8,610 nt of DNA from 2-12-FULL-65-11 sp049679965 (GCA_049679965.1 JBAUGX010000158.1:1-8610), one strand, 5' to 3'; shown: positions 1 to 6,642, counted from the first letter of the stretch. Notes: generated from the letters alone by a model not told the origin. Program-made: numbers and translations.

Positions 1-1
1 G

Positions 2-94
2 GGCATGAGCCACGATTTCGAGGTGGCTATTGAGGAAGGGGCGACCATGGTCCGGGTCGGGACAGCGATTTTCGGCCGCCGAGGACGTGTATAA
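2..94 (+). CDS. yggS: YggS/YlmE family PLP-binding protein, C-terminal end only
   Basis: Only the last 30 codons are in the window; the gene enters from the left edge and stops at TAA 92-94. The visible residues begin GMSHDFEVAIEEGATMVRVG and end in TAIFGRR. This matches the conserved C-terminus of the YggS/YlmE/PROSC family, where the SxDFxxAIxxGATxVRVG segment lines the phosphate-binding end of the PLP barrel. Family members are single-domain alanine-racemase-like barrels of about 230 residues. They bind pyridoxal 5'-phosphate and maintain vitamin B6 and amino-acid homeostasis in the cytoplasm, without a proven enzymatic reaction. In Gram-positive bacteria the homologue (ylmE) lies just upstream of sepF, yggT-like and divIVA genes. 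Here divIVA follows directly after 60 bp. The identification is firm from the motif; the N-terminal part and the lysine that holds PLP cannot be seen. Confidence 0.93.
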   Translation, partial: GMSHDFEVAIEEGATMVRVGTAIFGRRGRV

Positions 95-95
95 T
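90..95 (+). promoter_or_regulatory. Possible -10 element for divIVA, overlapping the yggS stop
   Basis: A perfect TATAAT hexamer lies at 90-95 and includes the yggS stop codon. It is 59 bp upstream of the divIVA ATG. No good -35 box is found at 16-18 bp spacing, and the hexamer can arise by chance from the codons GTA-TAA. It may let divIVA be transcribed separately from yggS, but this rests on one short match. Confidence 0.28.
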
Positions 96-106
96 TCGGC
101 CCTGTC

Positions 107-118
107 GCACGTGCACGT
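107..118. promoter_or_regulatory. Palindromic GCACGTGCACGT site upstream of divIVA
   Basis: Two overlapping perfect palindromes are present: GCACGTGC (107-114) and ACGTGCACGT (109-118). They lie in the 60-bp gap between yggS and divIVA, about 12 bp after the possible -10 hexamer and 36 bp before the ATG. The position fits an operator in the initially transcribed region, but no known regulator motif is recognised and short GC-rich palindromes occur by chance. Confidence 0.22.
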
Positions 119-154
119 ATCTGCCGATAAGTCCCCGCGGGAGCACAGACGGCC

Positions 155-706
155 ATGAATGTCAGTCCTCTTGACCTGCGCCAACAGCGGTTCCGAGTCG
201 CCTTCCGCGGTTTCGACCGGCTCGAGGTCGCGTCGTTTCTCGCTGCGGTCGCCGATGACTACGAGCAGGCCCTGCGCGAAACCGACAACCTGCGTCAGGA
301 TCTGACGCGGACCGAGGCGGCGCTCAACGAGCATCGGGAGCGCGAGAAAGACCTCAGGGCCACGCTCATGACGGCCCAGCGCGTGGCCGACGACATCAGG
401 GCACAGGCGGATCAGGAAGGCCAGCGCATCATCCGCGAGGCCGAAGGACGGTCGGACCTGCTGCTCGAAAAAACGCAGGCACGGCTCGACGACGTCCAGC
501 GCGAAATCGACGGGCTGAAGCTGAAGCGCAAGGACGTCGAGACCACGGTCGAGGCGCTCATCCAGGGATTGCGCAACACGATCGAGTACATCCACTCGCA
601 GGATGCGCACGACCGCGAGGACAGAATTCTGCTCCACCGCCCGCGGCACGCCGAGACGGCCGACGAGGATCAGGCCGACCGCCGCCGCCGCCAGAACGTT
701 CCCTGA
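155..706 (+). CDS. divIVA: DivIVA-domain coiled-coil protein
   Basis: The product has 183 residues. Residues 1-35 match the DivIVA N-terminal membrane-targeting domain: SPLDLRQQRFRVAFRGFDRLEV, continuing into VASFL. Phe17 and Arg18 occupy the same positions as the pair that inserts at curved membrane in Bacillus subtilis DivIVA. Residues about 36-85 and 92-145 are rich in Glu, Arg, Lys and Gln with heptad-like hydrophobic spacing, indicating a coiled coil with a short break. The last 35 residues are charged, low in hydrophobics, and end in an Arg cluster, so they are probably disordered. DivIVA proteins oligomerise on negatively curved membrane at poles and septa and recruit partners; there is no catalytic activity. 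The ATG at 155 is preceded by GGGAG (139-143), a slightly distant Shine-Dalgarno. It follows yggS on the same strand, as in Gram-positive division clusters, but no sepF or yggT-like gene intervenes. Its partner in this organism is unknown. Confidence 0.9.
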   Translation: MNVSPLDLRQQRFRVAFRGFDRLEVASFLAAVADDYEQALRETDNLRQDLTRTEAALNEHREREKDLRATLMTAQRVADDIRAQADQEGQRIIREAEGRSDLLLEKTQARLDDVQREIDGLKLKRKDVETTVEALIQGLRNTIEYIHSQDAHDREDRILLHRPRHAETADEDQADRRRRQNVP

Positions 707-714
707 TCCGCGTG

Positions 715-786
715 GGGCCCCGGCCTTCGCTCTTCGAGCTTCGGCCTGGCTCGCCGAAGCGCCGCGGTCGCGGAGGCGGCTGCGGA
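715..786. repeat. GC-rich intergenic hairpin element after divIVA
   Basis: The 101-bp gap between divIVA and the DUF167 gene is filled by a GC-rich segment built from TTCG-containing words. Its core is an 8-bp perfect inverted repeat, GCTTCGGC (738-745) and GCCGAAGC (753-760), with a 7-nt loop. A smaller nested stem, GCTC/GAGC (729-732 and 736-739), competes with it. There is no T-run after the stem, so it is not a classic intrinsic terminator. The words resemble a dispersed intergenic repeat that I associate with Acidobacteriota genomes; the family assignment is from memory, while the stem is directly visible. Confidence 0.5.
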
Positions 787-807
787 TCTTGATAGCGGCT
801 ACCTGCC

Positions 808-1098
808 TTGAATTCGCCAATTAGGGAGACGAGCGCGGGCGTCGAGCTTGCCGTTCGCGTGGTTCCCCGTGCCAGGAAAACCGCCGCTGCCGGCGTCCGC
901 GACGCCGCCCTCGTCATCCGACTCGCCGCGCCTCCGGTTGAAGGCGCCGCCAACACGGCACTCGTCGAATTTCTTTCAGAAGCACTCGGCGTACCACGTC
1001 GCGCCGTCACCATTCTCTCTGGCGAACGGAGCCGTCATAAGCGCCTCGTCGTCTCCGGCGTCACCGCGAGACTTGTCCGGGAACGTCTGTTCCCCTGA
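808..1098 (+). CDS. yggU: DUF167 / YggU family protein
   Basis: The product has 96 residues, the usual size for this single-domain family. Three conserved blocks are visible: VRVVPRARKTAAAGV (16-30), the signature LAAPPVEGAANTALVEFL (39-56), and SGERSRHKRL (71-80), in which the Arg/Lys residues form a basic patch. This order matches DUF167 (UPF0235, Escherichia coli YggU; human C15orf40 is a homologue). Its biochemical function is not established. The start is taken as TTG 808, because an in-frame TAG at 793-795 blocks any longer reading and the next GTG, inside the first conserved block, would delete its beginning. No clear Shine-Dalgarno precedes it, so translation may be weak or the exact start may differ slightly. 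DUF167 genes often sit near yggS/yggT, consistent with the yggS remnant about 0.7 kb upstream. Confidence 0.88.
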   Translation: MNSPIRETSAGVELAVRVVPRARKTAAAGVRDAALVIRLAAPPVEGAANTALVEFLSEALGVPRRAVTILSGERSRHKRLVVSGVTARLVRERLFP

Positions 1099-1118
1099 TC
1101 TGTCGGGAGATGCCGCGG

Positions 1119-1460
1119 CTACGGAAGCGTCGAGGTCGGGACGTCCAGGTGAATGCTGAAGGAGAAGGTGTGCGGGTACCCGGGAAAGATGTCGGCGGAC
1201 AGCGCGTACGAACCATCGACGATCGTGTGATTGCCCTCTCGCGTGATGAACAATCTGTCGTCAACGAGGGGAATGTCGGACTCGGCCGCCTGCTGGAGGA
1301 TTTGCTTCCGGATCTGCGGGTCGGTCTTGAGACCCCGGTACTGCACCATGCCGATGACGGCGTCCTGGAACTTGTAGTGGGCCAGGTAGACCGTCCCGGC
1401 ACGCCAGGCGGCATTGGCAAGAAGGACGACGATGGCAAGCTTCAGGATGAATTTGATCAA
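1119..1460 (-). CDS. Small single-pass membrane protein, DUF4845-like
   Basis: The gene follows lepB. Starting at TTG 1460 it encodes 113 residues. The first residues form a Lys-containing start and then a hydrophobic segment (about 3-22, ILKLAIVVLLANAAW), which suggests an N-terminal membrane anchor with the rest outside the cytoplasm. The remainder is soluble: YKFQDAVIGMVQYRG (about 29-43), an Ile/Lys/Gln helix, then IPLVDDRLFITREGNHTIV and a segment with FPGYPHTFSF. The pattern 'FQDA ... IPL ... I.ITREG ... YP' resembles small DUF4845-type proteins that also neighbour lepB in other bacteria; the function is unknown. The TTG overlaps the lepB TGA by two bases (TTGA), indicating translational coupling. 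A longer in-frame TTG at 1487 would add nine residues (MGPHAAVDP) before the anchor; no ATG or GTG is available in this interval. Expression as a real gene is supported by its conserved-looking pattern, but the family label is tentative. Confidence 0.68.
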   Translation of the reverse strand: MIKFILKLAIVVLLANAAWRAGTVYLAHYKFQDAVIGMVQYRGLKTDPQIRKQILQQAAESDIPLVDDRLFITREGNHTIVDGSYALSADIFPGYPHTFSFSIHLDVPTSTLP

Positions 1461-2095
1461 TGGATCAACCGCAGCATGCGGCCCCAACGCGTCAGCGTGA
1501 CGCTTTCCGGATCATACGACCAATAGATGAGCAGCGCCTTGCCCTTTATATACTCGCGCGGTAGAAAGCCCCAGTAGCGGCTGTCCTGCGAGTTGTCGCG
1601 GTTGTCGCCCATCACGAAATACTGGTTCGGCGGAACCGTCACCGGGCCGTACCGCTCCCGCACGTCTGACGAGGTCACTTCGTGAAAGCCCGATGGGTCC
1701 CCTGGCGCTTCGAGGAAATGGGTGTAGGGCTCGTCGAGCATCTTGCCGTTGACTGAGACCCTCTTTTCCCTGAGCTCGACCGTCTCGCCGGGCAGCCCGA
1801 TCACGCGCTTGATGAAATCGCGCTCGGGGTCCTCCGGGTACTTGAACACGACGATATCGCCCCGACTGATCGTGCCGAGCGGCAGCAGCGTCCGTTCGAG
1901 GTTCGACATCGACGGGCCGACGATGAACTTGTTGACCAGCAGATGATCGCCGATCAGCAGATTGTTCTCCATCGAGCCAGTCGGAATCTTGAACGCCTGA
2001 ACCACAAACGTGCGGATGAAGAGCGCCAGAATCACGGCGACCAGGATCGACTCGAAGTACTCGCGGACGGTGGACTTCTTGAACGGCTCTGGCAT
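1457..2095 (-). CDS. lepB: Signal peptidase I
   Basis: The enzyme removes signal peptides from secreted proteins at the outer face of the inner membrane, using a Ser/Lys dyad. The product has 212 residues. A single membrane span is seen at about 15-34 (ESILVAVILALFIRTFVVQA). Box B follows at 38-57, with the nucleophile Ser41 in PTGSMENN. Box C is RGDIVVFKYP (78-87). Box D, FIKRVIGLPGE (94-104), contains the general base Lys96. Box E is MGDNRDNSQDSR (162-173). All catalytic elements are intact. The ATG at 2095 is chosen because it gives the normal short cytoplasmic N-terminus; the reading frame is open further upstream but that part overlaps lepA and has no family resemblance. Only 8 bp separate it from the lepA stop, and the next gene overlaps its own stop, so it is mid-operon. 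The common SMEPTL sequence is SMENNL here, which leaves the catalytic Ser unaffected. Confidence 0.96.
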   Translation of the reverse strand: MPEPFKKSTVREYFESILVAVILALFIRTFVVQAFKIPTGSMENNLLIGDHLLVNKFIVGPSMSNLERTLLPLGTISRGDIVVFKYPEDPERDFIKRVIGLPGETVELREKRVSVNGKMLDEPYTHFLEAPGDPSGFHEVTSSDVRERYGPVTVPPNQYFVMGDNRDNSQDSRYWGFLPREYIKGKALLIYWSYDPESVTLTRWGRMLRLIH

Positions 2096-2103
2096 GGCCG
2101 CCG

Positions 2104-3909
2104 CTATTCTTCCGTCCCCATCTTGAGGACGGCGAGAAACGCCTCCTGGGGGATCTCGACGCGGCCGACCCGTTTCATCCGTTTCTTGCCTTCCTTCTGC
2201 TTCTCGAGCAGTTTCCGCTTCCGCGAGATGTCGCCGCCGTAGCACTTCGCGAGCACGTTCTTCCTCAGCGCCGAGACCGTCTCACGCGCGATGACCCGGC
2301 TGCCGATCGAGGCCTGAATCGCGACCTCGAACATCTGCCGCGGAATCAGCTCGCGCATCTTGGACGCCAGCGCCCGCCCCCGCTCGTACGCCGTGTCACG
2401 GTGGACGATGATCGACAGCGCATCGACCGGGTCGCCGTTCACGAGAATATCGAGCTTCACGAGGGGCGACGGCCAGTACCCCGTCACATGATAGTCGAGC
2501 GAGGCGTACCCGCGCGAGATCGTCTTGAGCCTGTCGTAGAAGTCCAGCACGACCTCATTGAACGGCAGCTCGTAGGTGATGAGGACCCGGTCAGAGGCCA
2601 GATACTCGAGCGACTTCTGCACGCCGCGCTTGTCCTGGCACAGCTGCAGGATTCCGCCCACGTGCTCGGCCGGCGTCAGAATCATCGCCGTGATGACCGG
2701 TTCTTCAATCGTGCCAATCCGGCCGGCCTCGGGCAGCTTCGATGGGCTGTCGATCTCCAGCACCTGGCCGTCAGTTGTCGTGACGCGGTACAGCACGCCC
2801 GGCGCCGTCGTCACCAGATCCATGTTGAACTCGCGCTCGAGCCGTTCCTGCACGATGTCCATATGGAGCAGGCCGAGAAATCCGCAGCGAAATCCGAAAC
2901 CAAGCGCGGCGGAGGTCTCCGGCTCGTAGAAGAACGACGCATCGTTCAGGCGCAGCTTCTCAAGCGCATCCCGCAGCTCGGGGTACTGGTGGCCCTCAAC
3001 CGGATAGAGGCCCGCGAACACCATCGGCTTCAGTTCCTTGAAGCCGGGGAATGGCGCCGCCGTCGGGCGCGCGGTCTCGGTGATCGTGTCGCCGATCTTG
3101 GCGTCGCTGATCTTCTTGATGTTGGCGACGAGGAACCCGACCTCGCCGACGCATAGCTCGGTCGCGGGAACCGCCTTCGGCGTGAAGAAGCCCACGTGCT
3201 CGACGTCGTAATCCTGGCCCTCCGCCATCAACCGGATGCGCATGCCGGGCCGCATCGATCCGTCAATCACGCGGGCCACGATCACCACGCCGCGGTATGG
3301 GTCGTACCAGGAATCGAAAATCAGGGCCTTGAGCGGCGCGTTCGGGTCGCCGGCGGGCGGCGGCAGCCGGTGGACGATCGCCTCGAGGATCTCCGGCACG
3401 CCAGTGCCCTGCTTGGCACTCGCCAGAATCGCCCCAGCTCCGTCGAGCCCGATGATCTCCTCGATTTGACGCCGCGCCTCCTCGGGCTGGGCGCCGGGCA
3501 GATCGATCTTGTTGATGACGGGAATGATCTCGAGACCGTCGTTGACGGCGAGATACGCGTTGGCGAGCGTCTGCGCCTCCACACCCTGCGAGGCGTCGAC
3601 CAGCAGCAGCGCGCCCTCGCACGCGGCGAGCGACCGCGTGACTTCGTACGAGAAATCGACATGCCCCGGCGTGTCGATCAGATTGAGGATGTACTGTTGA
3701 CCGTCCTTCGCGGCGTAGGTGAGCCGGACCGGATGCGCCTTGATCGTGATGCCGCGCTCCCGCTCGAGGTCCATGGTGTCGAGGACCTGCGCCTCCATCT
3801 CGCGCGCTTGGAGCGCCCCGGTCAGCTCGAGGAAGCGATCGGCCAGGGTGGATTTGCCGTGGTCAATGTGCGCGATGACCGAGAAATTGCGGATGTGTTG
3901 AGCGTCCAC
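2104..3909 (-). CDS. lepA: Elongation factor 4 (LepA), ribosome-associated GTPase
   Basis: LepA binds the ribosome and hydrolyses GTP. It has been described as a back-translocase and also as a factor in 30S biogenesis. The product has 601 residues, the normal full length. GTPase motifs are intact: G1 AHIDHGKST (13-21), G2 region RGITIKA (52-58), G3 DTPGH (79-83, with catalytic-type His83) and G4 NKID (133-136). After the EF-G-like domains II, III and V comes the LepA-specific C-terminal domain, with YGGDISRKRKLL (557-568) and a basic stretch that contacts tRNA. The start is GTG at 3909: it gives the canonical opening in which IRNFSVIAHIDHGKST follows within a few residues. The gene lies 24 bp after gltA and 8 bp before lepB. 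The lepA-lepB neighbourhood is widespread in bacteria, including E. coli. Confidence 0.98.
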   Translation of the reverse strand: MDAQHIRNFSVIAHIDHGKSTLADRFLELTGALQAREMEAQVLDTMDLERERGITIKAHPVRLTYAAKDGQQYILNLIDTPGHVDFSYEVTRSLAACEGALLLVDASQGVEAQTLANAYLAVNDGLEIIPVINKIDLPGAQPEEARRQIEEIIGLDGAGAILASAKQGTGVPEILEAIVHRLPPPAGDPNAPLKALIFDSWYDPYRGVVIVARVIDGSMRPGMRIRLMAEGQDYDVEHVGFFTPKAVPATELCVGEVGFLVANIKKISDAKIGDTITETARPTAAPFPGFKELKPMVFAGLYPVEGHQYPELRDALEKLRLNDASFFYEPETSAALGFGFRCGFLGLLHMDIVQERLEREFNMDLVTTAPGVLYRVTTTDGQVLEIDSPSKLPEAGRIGTIEEPVITAMILTPAEHVGGILQLCQDKRGVQKSLEYLASDRVLITYELPFNEVVLDFYDRLKTISRGYASLDYHVTGYWPSPLVKLDILVNGDPVDALSIIVHRDTAYERGRALASKMRELIPRQMFEVAIQASIGSRVIARETVSALRKNVLAKCYGGDISRKRKLLEKQKEGKKRMKRVGRVEIPQEAFLAVLKMGTEE

Positions 3910-3933
3910 TAACGGCTAGCTGGTCCCAGCGGA

Positions 3934-5073
3934 TTACCGCGCTTCGACGGGTCGATACGTCTGCGGGTACTCCGGACCGACGTACTCCGCGCGCGGGCGA
4001 ATGAGCCTGTTGTTCGCGTACTGCTCCAGCACGTGCGCGGTCCATCCCGAGACGCGGCTGACCGCGAAGATCGGGGTGAAGAGATTCGTGTCGATACCGA
4101 GCGAGTGGTACGTCGAGGCCGAGTAGAAATCGACGTTCGCGTAGAGCTTCTTCTCGGCTTTGACGATGGCCTCGATGCGTTCGGACATGTCGAACCAGAT
4201 CGGCTCGCCGGTTCGCTGGCCGAGATCCTTGGACATCTGCCGCAGGTGGGTCGCCCGGGGATCCTCGGTGTGGTACACCCGATGGCCGAAGCCGGGGATC
4301 TTCTCCTTCTTCGCGAGCTTGGCGCGGACCATCTCCTCGGCCTTCTGTACCGGGCCGCCGGGCCCGATCTCGAGGAGCAGCCGCATGACGTCCGCATTCG
4401 CGCCGCCGTGCAGCGGCCCCTTCAGCGCGCCGATGGCCGCCACCATCGCCGAGTAGATATCCGACAGCGTCGCCGCCACCACGCGCGCCGCGAAGGTCGA
4501 GGCGTTCAGCTCGTGATCCGCGTGCAGCACGAGCGCCACATCGAACGCGCGCGTCGCCAGGCCGCTCGGCCTCTCGCCCGTCAGCATGTACAAGAAGTTC
4601 GCCGCATGACCGAGCACCGGATCCGGCGGGATCGGGCTCGCGCCCGCATTCATCCGCCCCATCGTGGCAACGAGCGAGCCGATTTGCGCCGTCAGCCGAA
4701 CGGCCTTACGGTCGTTCGCCTGCGGTGAGTTGTCCGCCGCCTCCGCGTCGTAGTGGGACAGCGAGGACGTCAGCGTGCGCAGCGTGTCCATGCCGTTGCC
4801 CGCCGGCAGCATCTTCATCAATCGCAGGACCTGTTCGGGCAGCTGCCGCTCCGCCGCCAGCTGCGACTGCAAATCGCCCAGCTCGGCGCGGGTCGGGAGC
4901 CGGCGGTGCCACAACAGGTAACAGACTTCCTCGAACGTCGCGTGCCGCGCCAGATCGTGGATGTCGTATCCGCAATATGCGAGGACGCCTTTATCGCCGT
5001 CGAGGTAGCAGATGGCGGACGAGGTGGCGACGGTGTCTTCAAGCCCCGCTTTGGGCTTCTCTACTGTCGACAT
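3934..5073 (-). CDS. gltA: Citrate synthase, short (about 380-residue) type
   Basis: The enzyme condenses oxaloacetate and acetyl-CoA to citrate, the entry step of the TCA cycle, in the cytoplasm. The product has 379 residues, the size of the short Bacillus CitZ-like and archaeal enzymes and shorter than the roughly 430-residue hexameric E. coli GltA. The catalytic triad is visible: His222 in PLHGGAN (220-226), His264 in GFGHRVY (261-267), and Asp315 in NVDFYS (313-318). The conserved LHADHELNASTF (183-194) and RVSGWTAHVLEQ (340-351) are also present. The ATG at 5073 gives a normal N-terminus, with YLDGDKGVLAYCGYDIHDLA at 23-42. Paralogous 2-methylcitrate synthase has the same fold and cannot be excluded from motifs alone; no prp genes are nearby, which favours citrate synthase. 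It appears to be the first gene of the operon leading into lepA and lepB, which is not a usual partnership. Confidence 0.93.
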   Translation of the reverse strand: MSTVEKPKAGLEDTVATSSAICYLDGDKGVLAYCGYDIHDLARHATFEEVCYLLWHRRLPTRAELGDLQSQLAAERQLPEQVLRLMKMLPAGNGMDTLRTLTSSLSHYDAEAADNSPQANDRKAVRLTAQIGSLVATMGRMNAGASPIPPDPVLGHAANFLYMLTGERPSGLATRAFDVALVLHADHELNASTFAARVVAATLSDIYSAMVAAIGALKGPLHGGANADVMRLLLEIGPGGPVQKAEEMVRAKLAKKEKIPGFGHRVYHTEDPRATHLRQMSKDLGQRTGEPIWFDMSERIEAIVKAEKKLYANVDFYSASTYHSLGIDTNLFTPIFAVSRVSGWTAHVLEQYANNRLIRPRAEYVGPEYPQTYRPVEAR

Positions 5074-5082
5074 AGCAGGCCC

Positions 5083-5088
5083 ATCATA
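5083..5088 (-). promoter_or_regulatory. Possible -10 element close to the citrate synthase start
   Basis: On the minus strand the hexamer TATGAT (5088 to 5083) ends nine bases before the A of the gltA ATG. Transcription from it would begin about 3-5 bases before the start codon, giving an almost leaderless mRNA. No clear Shine-Dalgarno is found in the intervening GGGCCTGCT, in keeping with that idea. The -35 region is a poor match, so this is a suggestion only. Confidence 0.33.
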
Positions 5089-5136
5089 CCCCGACAGCTG
5101 GTCTGCGGACGCGGGCTGGGCGCGAAGGCGGGGCTG

Positions 5137-6642
5137 CTAGGAACCCTGGCGGCCGGGCTCGAGGCCGGCCGTCACGACGCCCGGTTCGCCCGCGTACTGC
5201 TGGACGATCGAAAGGATCCCGGTGTAGAGGAATCCGATCTGGAACAGCACCAGGAACGGCACGGTGCCGTAAATCTGATTGGCGAGCGCATAGAAGACTG
5301 TCCACGTGAAATACAGGCCGAGTGCCAGCTCGACCAACGGCTGGACGGCCACCGACTGCCGATACTTCTTGCCCACCCACTCGTCAGCATCGCGCTCGAT
5401 GCGGTACTTCGGCGTCCGCGTGAACTCGCTCTGGCGGTTGAAGAGCGCTTCGATGACCGCGCGCGTGTTGTTGATCGACAGCCCGATGCCAATCGACATC
5501 AGGAACGGCAGGTACTTGATGCGGGTGCGCCAGTCGCGATGGATCTCGCGCTGGCAGATCATGTAGAAGTTGCACACGGAGAACGTCGCCGCGAAGAACA
5601 GCGGCACGTCGATGAGCATCATCTCGTACCAGCCCATGTTGTAGCGGATGACCATGGACGGGAACATCAGGACCGAGAGGACGCACATCAGGATGTAGTT
5701 GAAGTTCGCCGTGAGGTGGAAGAAGGCCTCAGCCTTGACGCCGAGCGGGAGCTTGCTGGCGAGGATCCGCGGCAGCAGCTTGCGGCACGTCTGGATCGAG
5801 CCCTTGGCCCAGCGGTGCTGCTGCGACTTGAACGCGTTCATCTCCACCGGAACTTCGGCCGGGGCAATCAGATCCGACAGGAAGACGAATCGCCACCCGA
5901 TGAGCTGCGCGCGATAACTGAGGTCGAGATCTTCAGTCAGCGTGTCGTGCTGCCAGCCGCCCGCCTCGTCGATCGCGCGGCGACGCCACACGCCCGCCGT
6001 GCCGTTGAAATTGAAGAACCGCCCGCTGCGGTTGCGGCCGCCGTGCTCCAGCACGAAATGTCCGTCGAGCAGAATCGACTGAATCTTCGTGAGCAGCGAG
6101 TAGTCCGCATTGATGTGGCCCCACCGCGCCTGCACCATCCCCACCTTCGGATCGCCGAAATGAGGCATGAGCCGCGTGAGGAAATCGCGTGACGGGATGA
6201 AGTCGGCGTCGAAAATGCCGACGAACTCGCCGCGCGAGGTCTGCAGGCCGGCTTCGAGCGCCCCCGCCTTGTACCCCCGGCGATCGGCGCGGTGCAGGTA
6301 TTTGATGTCCACGCCCTCGGCGGCGAAGCGCTGCACCGCGAGTTGCGCAATGCCCCTGGTCTCGTCGGTCGAATCGTCCAGAACCTGGATCTCGAGACGA
6401 TCGCGCGGGTACTCGATCCGGCAGACGGCCTCGATCAGGCGATCGGCCACGTACATCTCGTTGTAGAGCGGCAGCTGAATCGTCACGAACGGCGCCGGGT
6501 CGAGCGGCGGCCCGGCGATCGGTCCCCGGTCGCGGTTCTTCATGTACAGGTACACCAGGTAGTACCGGTGCCAGCCATACACCGCCAGAATAATGAGGAC
6601 GAAGAAGTAGGCGGACAGGGTGAGCGTTTCAGCGAGGGTCAT
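5137..6642 (-). CDS. Membrane family 2 glycosyltransferase, cellulose synthase/CslA-like
   Basis: The product has 501 residues. An N-terminal membrane span (about 10-32) is followed by a GT-A catalytic domain: VTIQLPLYNE (53-62), LDDSTDET (88-95, nucleotide-binding Asp), FDADF (144-148, the DxD metal site), TEDLDLS (236-242, catalytic base Asp) and QQHRW (274-278, the QxxRW acceptor-site signature). Three or four spans follow at about 310-335, 341-363, 376-392, 436-456 and 460-482, with one less certain. This D,D,D,QxxRW plan with C-terminal spans is typical of processive beta-glycan synthases and is closest in layout to glucomannan synthase-like (CslA) and curdlan/cellulose-type enzymes. The probable role is polymerising a sugar from a nucleotide-sugar at the inner membrane and passing the chain outward. 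Sugar donor and product cannot be read from the sequence. No PilZ domain or bcsB/bcsZ gene is nearby, so bacterial cellulose synthase proper is unlikely. The ATG at 6642 begins a normal hydrophobic N-terminus. It stops 63 bp before gltA, in the same direction, and may read through into it. Confidence 0.9.
   Translation of the reverse strand: MTLAETLTLSAYFFVLIILAVYGWHRYYLVYLYMKNRDRGPIAGPPLDPAPFVTIQLPLYNEMYVADRLIEAVCRIEYPRDRLEIQVLDDSTDETRGIAQLAVQRFAAEGVDIKYLHRADRRGYKAGALEAGLQTSRGEFVGIFDADFIPSRDFLTRLMPHFGDPKVGMVQARWGHINADYSLLTKIQSILLDGHFVLEHGGRNRSGRFFNFNGTAGVWRRRAIDEAGGWQHDTLTEDLDLSYRAQLIGWRFVFLSDLIAPAEVPVEMNAFKSQQHRWAKGSIQTCRKLLPRILASKLPLGVKAEAFFHLTANFNYILMCVLSVLMFPSMVIRYNMGWYEMMLIDVPLFFAATFSVCNFYMICQREIHRDWRTRIKYLPFLMSIGIGLSINNTRAVIEALFNRQSEFTRTPKYRIERDADEWVGKKYRQSVAVQPLVELALGLYFTWTVFYALANQIYGTVPFLVLFQIGFLYTGILSIVQQYAGEPGVVTAGLEPGRQGS

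Noticed and set aside
558..1013. A 151-codon minus-strand frame across the end of divIVA, the hairpin segment and the DUF167 gene
   Set aside because: It crosses an intergenic inverted repeat and two supported genes, and its product is low-complexity Ser/Arg/Pro/Gly.
1079..1094. GGGAAC/GTTCCC 6-bp stem with GTCT loop near the convergent gene ends, as a terminator
   Set aside because: It lies within the last codons of the DUF167 gene, the stem is short, and no T-run follows in either direction.
2096..2245. Extension of lepB by 50 residues at its N-terminus
   Set aside because: The extension would lie inside the lepA 3' end, is highly charged without family resemblance, and the ATG at 2095 gives the normal short cytoplasmic tail before the membrane span.
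2401..3912. Two long plus-strand open frames (2401-3156 and 3196-3912) antisense to lepA
   Set aside because: Both lie wholly within lepA, whose motifs are intact from end to end. The antisense translations show only low-complexity charged composition.
4753..6192. A 479-codon open frame on the plus strand, antisense to citrate synthase and the glycosyltransferase
   Set aside because: It spans two well-identified genes on the other strand, its translation is Arg/His/Gly/Ala-rich with no recognisable domain, and long antisense frames are expected in GC-rich DNA.
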